NCBI GenBank assembly: GCA_963757125.1
Contig: CAVWQP010000002.1
Location: forward strand, 1 to 64,000
Direction of reading: 5' to 3'
Source: CAVVSD01 sp963757125
GTDB taxonomy: Bacteria > Actinomycetota > Thermoleophilia > Solirubrobacterales > Solirubrobacteraceae
DNA length: 64,000 bases
Below, one piece after another: positions 34,752-43,333 of the stretch. Position numbers and translations under genes: made by a program. The first letter of the stretch is position 1, and every line of letters starts with the position of its first letter. The notes beneath the pieces were generated by a model, which saw only the letters and a list, made by a program, of their open reading frames with translations, was not told the origin of the DNA and ran no database searches.

Positions 34752-36176
34752 ATGACGGCGACCGAGCTGCTCTTCGAGCGCTCCCCGCTCGGCATGGCAC
34801 TGCTGGACGCCGAGCTGCGCTTCGCGAGGGTCAACGAGGCGCTCGCCGCGCTCTGGCGGACGGCCCCGCAGGACATGCTCGGCCGCACGCCGGAGGAGCT
34901 GCAGGGGTCCGGCGTCGCCGAGCTGCAGCGCAGCGTCGCCTCGGTCGTCGGCGGCGGGGGACCCATCTCGGGCATGGAGGTCACCGGCGTCGTCGGTGAC
35001 GACGAGCGCCGCTGGATCCTGACCTGCTTCTCGGTCGACGAGGGCGCGGCGGTCATCCTCGGCGACGTCACCGAGCGTCGCCGGACCGAGAGCTGGCTCG
35101 TGCGCCAGCACGCGCGCAACGCCCTCCTCGCGACGGCCGCGCGGGAGCTCGATCTCGCGGCCGGGGCCCCGGCGCTGGCCCAGCGGGTGGCGGAGCTCGC
35201 GCTGCCCTCGCTCGCCGACGGCGCCGCCGTGGAGCTCCTGGGGGAGGACGGCGCGCTGCATCGACTCGGGGAGGCGGGGGACGAGGTGCCGGACGGGGCC
35301 GACGGGATCACCGAGCTCGCGTTGCGCGCCCGCGGCCAGGTCATCGGTCGGATGCTGCTCGGCGCCCCGGCGTCGCGCTTCGGCGACGACGAGCGGGTGA
35401 CCGCCCGCCTGCTCGCCGAGCACGCCGCCCTCGCGCTCGACGGGGCACTGCTCGCGGCACGCCAGACGCAGGTCGCCAGCGAGCTGCAGGAGGGCCTGCT
35501 GCCGTCCGTCCTGCCCGCGGTGCCCCAGCTCGAGCTGGCGGCGCGCTACCGCGCGGCGAGTGCGGGCACCGAGGTCGGCGGGGACTTCTACGACGCGTTC
35601 GCGGCCGCGGGCGACTGGGTGCTCGTCATCGGCGACGTCGCCGGCAAGGGCCCGGCCGCGGCGGCCATCACCGGACTGGCGCGCCACACCCTGCGCGCGG
35701 CGGCGCGCTACGAGCGCGACCCGGCCGACGCGCTCTTCGCGCTCAACGACGCGATGCTCCAGCAGCTCGGCGGCCAGCGGCACTGCACCGCGGCGCTCGT
35801 GCGGATGCAGCTCGGCACGTCCGGCGTGCGGGCCGACGTGCGCTGCGCCGGGCACCCGCCGCCCCTCGTCCTGAGGGCGGGCGGCACCGTCGAGCCCGTC
35901 GGCCGCCCCGGGCACCCGCTCGGGATCCTCGACACGCCCACGTTCCACGACGACAGCGCGGTCCTGGAGTCCGGCGACACGCTCGTGCTCTACACCGACG
36001 GCGTCACCGACGCCGGTCGCGGGGACGGCGGGCTGGGCGAGGAGGGGCTCGCCGACGTCGTGGCCGCCGGCGCGGGACTGCCGCCGGTCGCGTTGCTGGG
36101 CGCGATCGAGGTCGCGGTCAGCGCGCGCGGGAGCGTGCGCGACGACATCGCGCTGCTCGCCGCGCGGGTGCGCTAG
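34752..36176 (+). CDS. PAS-GAF-PP2C (SpoIIE/RsbU-type) serine phosphatase
   Basis: 474 aa. PAS domain at residues about 1-115 (ELLFERSPLGMALLDAELRFARVNEALAA..., VILGDVTERR), GAF-like domain about 130-235, and the SpoIIE phosphatase domain from about 240: ELQEGLLPSVLP, GTEVGGDFYDAF and IGDVAGKGPAAA (metal-binding Asp residues), LVLYTDGVTDAGRG and VRDDIALLAARV. Such enzymes dephosphorylate anti-anti-sigma factors in partner-switching stress pathways. No cognate anti-sigma gene lies nearby. The stop overlaps tail-to-tail with the next gene. Confidence 0.88.
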   Translation: MTATELLFERSPLGMALLDAELRFARVNEALAALWRTAPQDMLGRTPEELQGSGVAELQRSVASVVGGGGPISGMEVTGVVGDDERRWILTCFSVDEGAAVILGDVTERRRTESWLVRQHARNALLATAARELDLAAGAPALAQRVAELALPSLADGAAVELLGEDGALHRLGEAGDEVPDGADGITELALRARGQVIGRMLLGAPASRFGDDERVTARLLAEHAALALDGALLAARQTQVASELQEGLLPSVLPAVPQLELAARYRAASAGTEVGGDFYDAFAAAGDWVLVIGDVAGKGPAAAAITGLARHTLRAAARYERDPADALFALNDAMLQQLGGQRHCTAALVRMQLGTSGVRADVRCAGHPPPLVLRAGGTVEPVGRPGHPLGILDTPTFHDDSAVLESGDTLVLYTDGVTDAGRGDGGLGEEGLADVVAAGAGLPPVALLGAIEVAVSARGSVRDDIALLAARVR

Positions 36177-36976
36177 GTCAGGACCCGCACCTGCAGCACG
36201 ACGACGACGATGATGACCAGCACGACCGCGAGCGCGATGAGCATCGCCGTACGCGCGGTCGACCTGCCCAGGCTCGAATGCGTGTGCCGGATGACCGGCT
36301 CGTGCTCCTCGGTCTCGGGGTTGCGGCGTGGCGGGCGCGGTGGACGGTGTGCGGGGCTGCGTGGGACGCGCGGCGCCCGGGGCACGATGAGCGTCGCCTC
36401 GAGCTCGGAGATCCGCGCGTGTGCCTGTGCGAGCTCGTCGCGCATGTCGTCGAGCGCGCCCTGCGCGTCGGCCACCTCTGCCTCGAGGCGCTCGAGCTCG
36501 GCCGCGGCCGCCAGCGCGGCCTCGTCGGGCTCGGCGGGCGCCGCCGGCGCCTCCTGGCGCTCCGCAGCGACGTCCCCTCGAACGATGGTGCCGAGCCGGC
36601 GCCGCGCGTCGCTCAGTTCCCCGCGCAGCGCGTTCACGGTGCGCGCGAGGCGGACCTCGAGCCCGGTGTCGCCGACCCCGTCCGGGACCGGCAGCTCCAG
36701 CAGGGGCCCGCGCCCGGTCGACAGCGCGTAGGTCGTCGCGATGTCCGCCGCCAGCTCGAGCGGCGCGGCGAACGTGGCGCGCAGCACGCCGTCCTCGGCG
36801 CCGTCGGGCTCGACGATCGGACGCAGCTCGAGGCGCTCGACCGGGTTCTCCAGCAGCAGCTGGATGCGCGCGCCGAGCGTCCCGGGATCGGCCGGGCGGC
36901 CCTCGAGCTCGATGACGGCGACGTCGTTGCCCGCGGGCGCGACCTGGAAGCGGATGACCTCGAAGGTGGGATCCAC
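36173..36976 (-). CDS. coiled-coil protein with C-terminal membrane anchor
   Basis: 267 aa from GTG 36976. The N-terminal about 110 residues form a soluble domain (VIRFQVAPAGNDVAVIELEG... VRLARTVNALRGEL), followed by an Ala/Glu-rich coiled coil (about 145-190), a Pro/Arg-rich linker (RAPRVPRSPAHRPPRPPRR) and a single C-terminal helix (ARTAMLIALAVVLVIIVVVVL). It is tail-anchored, so the bulk is cytoplasmic. No family recognised. It begins 2 bp after the next upstream membrane gene, so the two are an operon. Confidence 0.75.
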   Translation of the reverse strand: MDPTFEVIRFQVAPAGNDVAVIELEGRPADPGTLGARIQLLLENPVERLELRPIVEPDGAEDGVLRATFAAPLELAADIATTYALSTGRGPLLELPVPDGVGDTGLEVRLARTVNALRGELSDARRRLGTIVRGDVAAERQEAPAAPAEPDEAALAAAAELERLEAEVADAQGALDDMRDELAQAHARISELEATLIVPRAPRVPRSPAHRPPRPPRRNPETEEHEPVIRHTHSSLGRSTARTAMLIALAVVLVIIVVVVLQVRVLT

Positions 36977-36978
36977 GC

Positions 36979-37530
36979 TCAGGCGCCGCGGGGCGGCGCG
37001 TCCTCGCCACGATCGTCGGCCAGGAGTCCCTCGACGTCGAGCGTCTCCGTGCGCTCGGCCTCGTCGGAGGCCACGGTCGTCTCCTCGTCATGACGCCGGT
37101 CGACGGCGGGGACGCGCCGACGGGCGTCCCGGCCTGCGAACGTGACCGTCACCGAGATCCGTGCCGCGGACAGCCAGCCGCCGACGAGGATGAGCACGGC
37201 GCCGCCCAGCGCGACCCAGCCGCCCGACGCGAGGTCGGCCCCCTCGGTCCCCGGCGGCCCCTGGAGGAGGGTGATGCCGACCGCGGCGACGGCGATCCCG
37301 CCGAGGAGCGGCAGCAGGCGCAGATCGATGCCCTCCGCGAAGTTGGCGCCGAGCTGGCCGGCCGCGAGCGCTCCCGCGGCGATCGCGACGCCGGCGAGCA
37401 GGAGGTCGAGCGTCTCGAAGACGTCCCAGCCCGACACGTCGGGCTCGTACCAGGACAGGAAGAGGCTGAGGAAGAGGACCACCGCGCCGACGGCGGCGAT
37501 GACAGGTCCGGCGTCGGTTCTGCGTGGCAC
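36979..37530 (-). CDS. four-helix membrane protein
   Basis: 183 aa from GTG 37530 (VPRRTDAGPVIAAVGAVV). Four hydrophobic segments at residues about 9-28, 45-65, 75-95 and 105-125, with FLSWYEPDVSGWDVFETLDLLL between the first two, a layout seen in many short actinobacterial membrane proteins (a similar FLPWYEKNTVRGS motif occurs in the protein at 58615). The C-terminal about 55 residues are charged and cytosolic. Function unknown. Confidence 0.75.
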   Translation of the reverse strand: MPRRTDAGPVIAAVGAVVLFLSLFLSWYEPDVSGWDVFETLDLLLAGVAIAAGALAAGQLGANFAEGIDLRLLPLLGGIAVAAVGITLLQGPPGTEGADLASGGWVALGGAVLILVGGWLSAARISVTVTFAGRDARRRVPAVDRRHDEETTVASDEAERTETLDVEGLLADDRGEDAPPRGA

Positions 37531-37594
37531 GCACAGAATGGTGGCACGACGGCGGCGAACGACGCCGCCGAGCGCTCCACTACCCTCCTGCGCC

Positions 37595-38029
37595 GTGAGC
37601 GAGCAGCGGCGGATGGCACTGCGTGGGTTGCACCACATCACGGCGATCTGCCGTGACCTGGACCGCACGACCGCGTTCTACCGCGACCTGCTCGGCCTCG
37701 CGCTCGTGCGTCGCCAGCGCAGCGACGACGATCCCGATGCCCGTCATTTCTGGTTCGGCACGGAGGGCGGCGCCCCCGGCAGCCTCGTCTCGTTTCTCGA
37801 GTACGCGGACATGGACGACGGGCGCGTCGGCGTCGGCACGACGCACCACTTCGCCTTCGTGATCGACACGGCCGACGAGCTCGCCGCCTGGCGCGACTAC
37901 CTCCGAGGCCATGGTGTGGAGTGTTCGGAGGTCTTCGACCGAGGTGGCTTCCGCTCGATCTACTTCCGCGATCCCGACGGACACATCCTCGAGATCGCGA
38001 CCCGGGGCTCCGGGCTCACCGGCGGATAG
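37595..38029 (+). CDS. VOC family (glyoxalase/dioxygenase-like) protein
   Basis: 144 aa from GTG 37595; ATG 37613 is an alternative and neither has a strong Shine-Dalgarno. Two beta-alpha-beta-beta-beta modules: LHHITAICRDLDRTTAFYRDLLGL (metal His), THHFAFVIDTADELAAWRDYL (second His) and SIYFRDPDGHILEIAT (metal Glu). Glyoxalase, ring-cleaving dioxygenase and fosfomycin-resistance activities share this fold; the substrate is unknown. Overall form is close to YkcA/ring-cleavage-like proteins. Confidence 0.85.
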   Translation: MSEQRRMALRGLHHITAICRDLDRTTAFYRDLLGLALVRRQRSDDDPDARHFWFGTEGGAPGSLVSFLEYADMDDGRVGVGTTHHFAFVIDTADELAAWRDYLRGHGVECSEVFDRGGFRSIYFRDPDGHILEIATRGSGLTGG

Positions 38030-38083
38030 CCGGGGAACCGGTTCCGGAGGCCTCCCTGGCCACCGGTCCCGTCCTGGTACGGG

Positions 38084-38461
38084 CTAGCTGCCCGCGAGCG
38101 TGGTGATGCGCTCCTCGCGTCGCACGTGCCGTCCGCGTCCTCCCTGCACCCCGAGCATGTCGCTGAGCGCATGACGCTGACGCTGCGTCATCGAGCCCAC
38201 CGTCTTGGTCTCGGACATCGGCACTCCTGCAAGGAAGTTGCGGCACCGGGTGTGACCCCAGCGGCGCTGACTCATCAGCACGTCCGCGACGCTCATGCTG
38301 TCAGCCTCCCATGGGCATGTGAGGATGACCTCGCCCGCGCTGATCTCCCCTGCCGTGATCCGGCGCTTCAGCTCTGCGCGAGCAAGGCGAACCTTGTTCG
38401 CACGCTTGAGCGCCTGCATGTGCTGCGGCGGCGCAGGGGCGATCGTCGCTGTCGCGTTCAT
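38084..38461 (-). CDS. actinobacterial integration host factor (mIHF)-like protein
   Basis: 125 aa; ATG 38461 preceded by GGGAGG. The helical DNA-binding core of mIHF-type proteins is recognisable: QALKRANKVRLARAELKRRITAGEISAGEVIL, a middle MSVADVLMSQRRWGHTRCRNFLAGVPM where mIHF has its helix-two-turn-helix, and MTQRQRHALSDMLG. It has an extra basic C-terminus (GRGRHVRREERITTL). Nucleoid-associated role inferred. It is more divergent than housekeeping mIHF, so it could be a second paralogue. Confidence 0.65.
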   Translation of the reverse strand: MNATATIAPAPPQHMQALKRANKVRLARAELKRRITAGEISAGEVILTCPWEADSMSVADVLMSQRRWGHTRCRNFLAGVPMSETKTVGSMTQRQRHALSDMLGVQGGRGRHVRREERITTLAGS

Positions 38462-38764
38462 CTGTCCTCCCGCTGCCCGACCATCCCGGTCGGGCAACCT
38501 CGTCGTTGGCGGTGTCACGCGCGGACCAATCCGGTGCCCTCCAGCGGGGAGACGCCCTACTGACCGCCGGCCCCCTCTCGTGCCGACCGTCGCGTCCCGC
38601 CCGCTCCGGCTTGTCCGCCGCGCGTAGTGCGAAGCTAAGCAGCCTGGGTGCGCCGGTCAACGCCAACAACTCCAACTCGTGCGCTCAGAGCGAACATTTC
38701 GTGTTCTTCCCGTTGCGCGACAAGGTGGAGGAACGGCGCACCGTCGATCTGAGTGATGGATCGC
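38462..38764. other. 303-bp intergenic region, no gene seen
   Basis: Lies between the divergent mIHF-like gene and the 3' end of the SPT-like gene. No frame shows coding bias. It contains the mIHF promoter side and is locally less GC-rich around 38660-38720 (AACGCCAACAACTCCAACTC, GAACATTTCGTGTTCTTCCC). Confidence 0.4.
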
Positions 38765-40022
38765 TCAGTCGGGCTGCGGCAGCGGGCCGTGTTCGGCCTC
38801 GAACGCTGCCTTCACGTCGCTGAAGATGTCGAGCGCGCGATCGAGGATCGCGGTGTCGTGCGTCGCCATCACGCTCGTGCGCAGGAGCGCTCCGCCGGGC
38901 GGCACCGCGGGGTGCAGCGCGACGTTCACGAACACCCCGGCGTTCCAGAGGGCCTTCCAGAGCAGGGCGGCCTTCCAGTCGTCCTCGACGAGGACGGGGA
39001 CGATCGGCGTGACGACGTCGCCGGGGGCCTCGCCCTCCACGACCTTGAAGCCGCGCTCGCGCAGACCGTCGCTCCAGTGGCGGGCGTTCTCGAGCACGCG
39101 GGCGAAGAGCGGCGGCCCCTCGTCGGAGGCGATGATCCGCAGCGCGGCCAGCGCGGCGCCGAGCGACGCCGGGACGTTGGACGCGGTGAACAGGAACGCG
39201 CGGCTCTGCAGCTTGAGGAAGTCGATGACGTCGGTCGGTCCCGGTCAGGAAGCCGCCGCAGGACGCGAGCGACTTCGAGAACGTGCCCATGCGCAGATCG
39301 ACGTCGGCCTCGGCGCCGTGCAGCTCGGTCGCGCCGGCGCCGCGCGCTCCGAGCACGCCGGCGCCGTGCGCCTCGTCGACCATGAGGCGCGCGCCGTAGG
39401 TGCGGCACAGCGCGACGATCTCGGGCAGCGGCGCGACGTCGCCCTCCATGGAGAACACGCCGTCGACGACGACGAGCACGCCTCCGCCGTCCTCTCCCGC
39501 CCGCTGGAGGCTCTTCTCGAGCTTGTCGAGGCGGCCGTGGCGGAACGGGCGCAGGCGGGCGCGGCTGAGCAGGCAGCCGTCGAGGATCGAGGCGTGGTCG
39601 GCCGAGTCGGCGATGACGGTGTCGCCCGGCTCGAGGAGCGTCCCGAGCGTGCCGACGTTCGTCTGGTGGCCGGTCGTGAAGACGATCGCCGCATCAGCGC
39701 CCATCCACGCCGCGAGCTCCTCCTCGAGCTCCAGGTGCAGCGGCGTGGTGCCGTTCAGCAGTCGTGAGCCGGTCAGGCCAGGGCCGTAGCGGTCCAGGGC
39801 ATCGTGCGCGGCCTGGACCACCCGCGGATCGCTCGTGAGGCCGAGGTAGTTGTTGGAGCCGAGCATGATCCGCTCGGCGCCCTCCATCTCGACGACGGGC
39901 AGGGCAGGGGACTCCACGACCCGGAAGTACGGGACGAGATCTGCCTGGCGCGCCACGCGCAGCTGCTCGAGCCGCTCGTTGCTGTGCACCTTGGCGAAGA
40001 CGTCGGTGGTCGTGTCGGCCAT
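38765..40022 (-). CDS. alpha-oxoamine synthase, serine palmitoyltransferase-like, apparent +1 frameshift
   Basis: 418 aa if one base is removed near 39239. PLP-dependent condensing enzyme: VPYFRVVES (SPT-type N-terminus), MLGSNNYLGLTSDPRV, YGPGLTGSRLLNGTTPLHLELEEELA, HASILDGC, VVVDGVFSMEGDVAPLPEI, DEAHGAGVLG, and the PLP lysine in MGTFSKSLASCGGFL. After the shift it continues DVIDFLKLQSRAFLFTASN and normally to the end. The family includes 8-amino-7-oxononanoate synthase, KBL and SPT; PYFR-ES and the absence of bio genes favour an SPT-like amino acid plus acyl-CoA condensation. Divergent from a GNAT N-acyltransferase. Confidence 0.8.
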
Positions 40023-40037
40023 GTAGGGTCCGGCGCC

Positions 40038-41180
40038 GTGTCCGTGGAGGTCCGCCCCGTTGTCACCAGGCGGGACATCAAGGAGTTCATCGAGCTCCCG
40101 TTCCGGCTGCATGCTACTTCCCCGCAGTGGATCCCTCCGCTGCGGCTCGAGCGCCATGCGTTCCTGAGCCGCCGGGTCAACGCGTACTTCAAGCACGCCG
40201 ACGCCCAGCTCTTCCTGGCCTACAAGGACGGCCGGATCGCGGGCCGCATCAGCGCGCAGGTCGACCACGCCTACAACGAGTTCCACAGCTCGCGGACCGG
40301 GATGTTCGGCTTCCTGGAGACCGAGGACGATCCCGAGGTCTTCCTCGCGATGCTGTCGACCGCCGAGGCCTGGCTGCGCCGTCAGGGGTGCGACCACATG
40401 ATCGGCCCGATGGACTTCACGATGAACGACGAGAGCGGCATCGTGATCGAGGGCCACGAGCGCGAGCCGATGATCCGCCAGCCCTGGCACCCGCCCTACT
40501 ACCAGCGCCTCTGCGAGGACGCGGGCCTGGAGAAGGCGGTCGACCTGCTCATGTGGGAGCTCGAGATCGGCGACCGGCCGTCCGTGCGCCCCGCGATCTT
40601 CACGATGGCCGAGCGCGCACGCGAGCGCTACGGGCTGACGCTGCGGCACATGACCCGCCGGTCGCTGCGCAGCGACCTCGACCTCTTCGCCGAGGTCTAC
40701 AACGCCGCGTGGGCCGGCAACTGGGGCTTCGTCCCGTACTCCAAGGAGGACCTCGACGCGTACGCGCTCGACCTCCAGCTCGTCTTCGACCCGAAGTGGT
40801 TCCAGGTCGTCGAGACCGCCGAGGGCGACGTCGTCGGGGTCGCGATGTCGCCGCTCGACGTCAACCAGGTCCTCCAGAAGATGAACGGCGGCCTGCTGCC
40901 CTTCGGCTGGTTCCACTACCTCAACCGCCAGACCGTGATCGACCGCATCCGGGTCGGCTTCCTCGGCGTGAAGCCCGAGTACCAGCACACGGGCGCCGCG
41001 GCGATGCTCTACGTCGAGAACTACGACCGCGCGGTCGGCGCGAAGCAGCACTGGGCCGAGGCGGGCTGGATCCTGGAGCACAACTCGATCAACAAGGCCA
41101 TGCAGGCGCTCGGTGGCCGGGTCGTGAAGCGCTACCGCGTGTACGAGCGGCCGCTGCTCGCCGCAGCCGTCGCGCCTTGA
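40038..41180 (+). CDS. GNAT-superfamily N-acyltransferase (YghO-like), possible ceramide-pathway acyltransferase
   Basis: 380 aa from GTG 40038, which starts 15 bp from the divergent SPT-like gene. N-terminal RRDIKEFIELPFRLHATSPQWIPPLRLERH...FLSRRVNAYFKHADAQLFLAY, a block typical of YghO-type proteins, then GRISAQVDHAYNEFH, MDFTMNDESGIVIEGHEREPMI, and a C-terminal acyl-CoA-binding-like strand-helix (IRVGFLGVKPEYQHTGAAAMLY). Bacterial ceramide synthase is described as a GNAT-type protein working after Spt, so this pairing suggests N-acylation of a long-chain amino ketone. Inference only; the third enzyme is not in the window. Confidence 0.75.
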   Translation: MSVEVRPVVTRRDIKEFIELPFRLHATSPQWIPPLRLERHAFLSRRVNAYFKHADAQLFLAYKDGRIAGRISAQVDHAYNEFHSSRTGMFGFLETEDDPEVFLAMLSTAEAWLRRQGCDHMIGPMDFTMNDESGIVIEGHEREPMIRQPWHPPYYQRLCEDAGLEKAVDLLMWELEIGDRPSVRPAIFTMAERARERYGLTLRHMTRRSLRSDLDLFAEVYNAAWAGNWGFVPYSKEDLDAYALDLQLVFDPKWFQVVETAEGDVVGVAMSPLDVNQVLQKMNGGLLPFGWFHYLNRQTVIDRIRVGFLGVKPEYQHTGAAAMLYVENYDRAVGAKQHWAEAGWILEHNSINKAMQALGGRVVKRYRVYERPLLAAAVAP

Positions 41181-41219
41181 GCGTTGGAGCCCTCCGGCGA
41201 CCTCGGTAGGGTGCACGGG

Positions 41220-41495
41220 GTGATCGACGACGACGACGACGCACCCGAGGTCGACGCCCTTCCCGTGCTGGCGGAGCCGACGACCATCGTGTCGCAGCGC
41301 GAGCCCGCGCCGGTCGCGATGCAGGCGGCGGTCGTCGCCGCGACGAGCTTCGTCGCAGGCGTCGCGACCATCGCGGTCGTCCGCAGCCACCCGCTCCGGC
41401 GGATGCGCATGCGCCGCCGGCGCCGCGACGTCGGCCGCGTCCTGGCCAGCCGGTCCTTCCTCGTCGACGTCCACGTCCTCGGCGACAAGCGCTGA
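41220..41495 (+). CDS. small basic membrane protein, hypothetical
   Basis: 91 aa from GTG 41220 (upstream GGTAGGG). Acidic N-terminus (VIDDDDDAPEVDALP), one hydrophobic segment (AMQAAVVAATSFVAGVATIAVV) and a strongly basic stretch (RRMRMRRRRRDVGR) that would stay cytosolic. No family recognised. It lies between the acyltransferase and alkA on the same strand. Confidence 0.6.
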   Translation: MIDDDDDAPEVDALPVLAEPTTIVSQREPAPVAMQAAVVAATSFVAGVATIAVVRSHPLRRMRMRRRRRDVGRVLASRSFLVDVHVLGDKR

Positions 41496-41526
41496 CGCCG
41501 GGCGCGGGCGTAGGGTCCGCGATCCG

Positions 41527-42435
41527 ATGCCGAGCCAGGTCGAGATCCGCGCCGAGGTGCGCCCCGCATCGCCGTACCGCCTGCCCGGCGGGGGCATGGA
41601 CGGCGTCGCCCGCCGACGCGGCGGCGTGCTCGAGCGTCTGCTGCACGTCGGCGGCGAGCCCGTCGTCCTGCGCGCGGCACAGCCGTCGTTGGATCGCGTC
41701 GTCATGGGCGCCTGGGCGCCCACCCGCGAGGCCGCGGAGGCCGGGCTCGCCCGGTTGCGGTTCGGCCTCGGCGTCGACGACGACCTCGGCCCGTTCCTGC
41801 GCGAGTTCCGCGACGACCCGTGGATCGGCGCGTCGATCCGCCGGGCTCCCTGGATCCGCCCGCCGCGCAGGGCCGTCCCGTTCGAGGCGCTGGCCTGGGC
41901 GATCTGCGAGCAGCTCATCGAGTTCGAGCGCGCGACCGCGATCGAGCGCAGGATCGTCCACCGCCTCGGCCGCCGCTGCGCGCGCACCGGCCTCCGCGAC
42001 CTCCCCGACGCGGAGACGCTCGCGGGCTGCGCGCCGGCGCGGCTGCAGTCCTTCGACCTGGCGATGAGCCGCGCGATCGCGCTGCGGCGCTGCGCGCGGG
42101 AGGTGGCCGCCGGCCGCGTCGACCTCGACGGCCCCGACCACGAGGCGGGCTGGGCCCGCCTGCGCCGCATCCCGGGCGTCGGTCAGTGGACGATCGACAT
42201 GCTCGCCCAGCAGGGCCAGGGCCGCTTCGACGCCTTCCCCGCGGGCGACCTCGGGTTCCTGAAGCTCATCGGGCGCCGCCTCACCGGCGGCGACCCGTAC
42301 GCCCGCGCCACCGAGGAGCAGGTCCGGGCCGTCTTCGCGCCCTACGGCCGCTGGGCCGGCCCCGCAGCTGCGCACGCACTGCGCGTCGGGCGTCTACGCT
42401 CAGCGGCACGACCGATAGAGGCTGCGGCCGCCTGA
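41527..42435 (+). CDS. alkA: DNA-3-methyladenine glycosylase II
   Basis: 302 aa. HhH-GPD superfamily: FEALAWAICEQLIEFERATAIERRIV, the helix-hairpin-helix LRRIPGVGQWTIDMLAQQGQG (GVGQWTA-like), and the catalytic Asp in FPAGDLGFLKLIG. It excises alkylated purines from DNA. The N-terminal about 115 residues form the AlkA-type beta domain. The C-terminus (VFAPYGRWAGPAAAHALR) is the usual WRPWRS-AAWYLW-like region in diverged form. Confidence 0.88.
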   Translation: MPSQVEIRAEVRPASPYRLPGGGMDGVARRRGGVLERLLHVGGEPVVLRAAQPSLDRVVMGAWAPTREAAEAGLARLRFGLGVDDDLGPFLREFRDDPWIGASIRRAPWIRPPRRAVPFEALAWAICEQLIEFERATAIERRIVHRLGRRCARTGLRDLPDAETLAGCAPARLQSFDLAMSRAIALRRCAREVAAGRVDLDGPDHEAGWARLRRIPGVGQWTIDMLAQQGQGRFDAFPAGDLGFLKLIGRRLTGGDPYARATEEQVRAVFAPYGRWAGPAAAHALRVGRLRSAARPIEAAAA

Positions 42436-42446
42436 GGGAGGGGTCC

Positions 42447-42941
42447 ATGGGAGCGAGCAGGGTCAACCACGTCAGCGTCAGCGCGACCGATCTGGGCGCG
42501 TCGATCGCCTTCTACGAGCGGCTGCTCGGCGCCGAGCAGCTCGCGACCCCGGACTTCGGCTTCCCCGTGCAGTGGATGGGCCTCGGCGACACGCAGCTGC
42601 ACATCTTCGAGCGCGACTCGCATCCGACGGCCCACCACCACTTCGGCGTCGAGGTGGACGTCGACGGGCTCGTGAGCGCGTACCGCATCTGCGACGAGCT
42701 GGGCATCTTCGACGACGAGACCTTCCACCACCGCCTCATCGGCCTTCCCGGCGACTGCGTGCAGCTCTACCTGCGCGACCCGGCGTGGAACCTCGTGGAG
42801 CTCGACGCGGTCGTCCCGGTGGGCGCGCTCCCCGACGACATGCAGGAGCAGATCCGGGTGCTCGACGACCACCGGACGCAGTCCGGCGCGCACGCCGACG
42901 CGCGCCTGTACATCGGCGCGGACCGCGTCGCGCCGGTCTAG
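42447..42941 (+). CDS. VOC family protein
   Basis: 164 aa; GGGAGGGG before ATG 42447. Two VOC modules: VNHVSVSATDLGASIAFYERLLGAE (metal His), HHHFGVEVDVDGLVSAYRI (His) and VQLYLRDPAWNLVELDA (Glu). Glyoxalase/bleomycin-resistance fold with an about 30-residue C-terminal extension. Substrate unknown. Its stop overlaps tail-to-tail with the DUF2237 gene. Confidence 0.85.
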   Translation: MGASRVNHVSVSATDLGASIAFYERLLGAEQLATPDFGFPVQWMGLGDTQLHIFERDSHPTAHHHFGVEVDVDGLVSAYRICDELGIFDDETFHHRLIGLPGDCVQLYLRDPAWNLVELDAVVPVGALPDDMQEQIRVLDDHRTQSGAHADARLYIGADRVAPV

Positions 42942-43333
42942 CTCGCCCCGAACGGGCCGGCGTCCTCCGGCACGTCGACCGCGAGGGCCTGCAGCGCCTC
43001 GAGCGGGACGAGGTCGAGCGTCGCCTCGTGCGTCGACGCCAGCACCACGTACGCGGCGGCTCCGTCCTCGTACGCGCGCAGCCAGTTCACCGCCGTGACG
43101 CACCACCGGTCGCCCGGCGCGAGACCGGGGAAGCGGTGGGCCGGCATCGCGGTCGTCAGGTCGTTGCCGATCGAGCGCTGGTGCTCGAGGAACTCCGCGG
43201 TCACGACCGCGCAGATCGTGTGGCGGCCGAGGTCCTCGGGGCCCGTGCTGCAGCAGCCGTCGCGGTAGAAGCCCGTCAGCGGTTCGGTCCCGCAGGACTC
43301 CAGCGGCGCGCCGAGGACGTTGCGCTCGCTCAC
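42938..43333 (-). CDS. DUF2237 family protein
   Basis: 131 aa from GTG 43333 (VSERNVLGAPLESCGTEPLTGFYRDGCC). Family pattern: NVLGxxLExC, TGFxRDGxC, GRHTICAVVTAEFLEHQRSIGNDL, FPGLAPGDRWCV. These proteins are widespread in bacteria, with a conserved Cys/His set suggesting metal or redox chemistry, but no proven function. Last gene of a five-gene operon; overlaps the phosphoesterase stop by 4 bp (GTGA). Confidence 0.85.
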   Translation of the reverse strand: MSERNVLGAPLESCGTEPLTGFYRDGCCSTGPEDLGRHTICAVVTAEFLEHQRSIGNDLTTAMPAHRFPGLAPGDRWCVTAVNWLRAYEDGAAAYVVLASTHEATLDLVPLEALQALAVDVPEDAGPFGAS

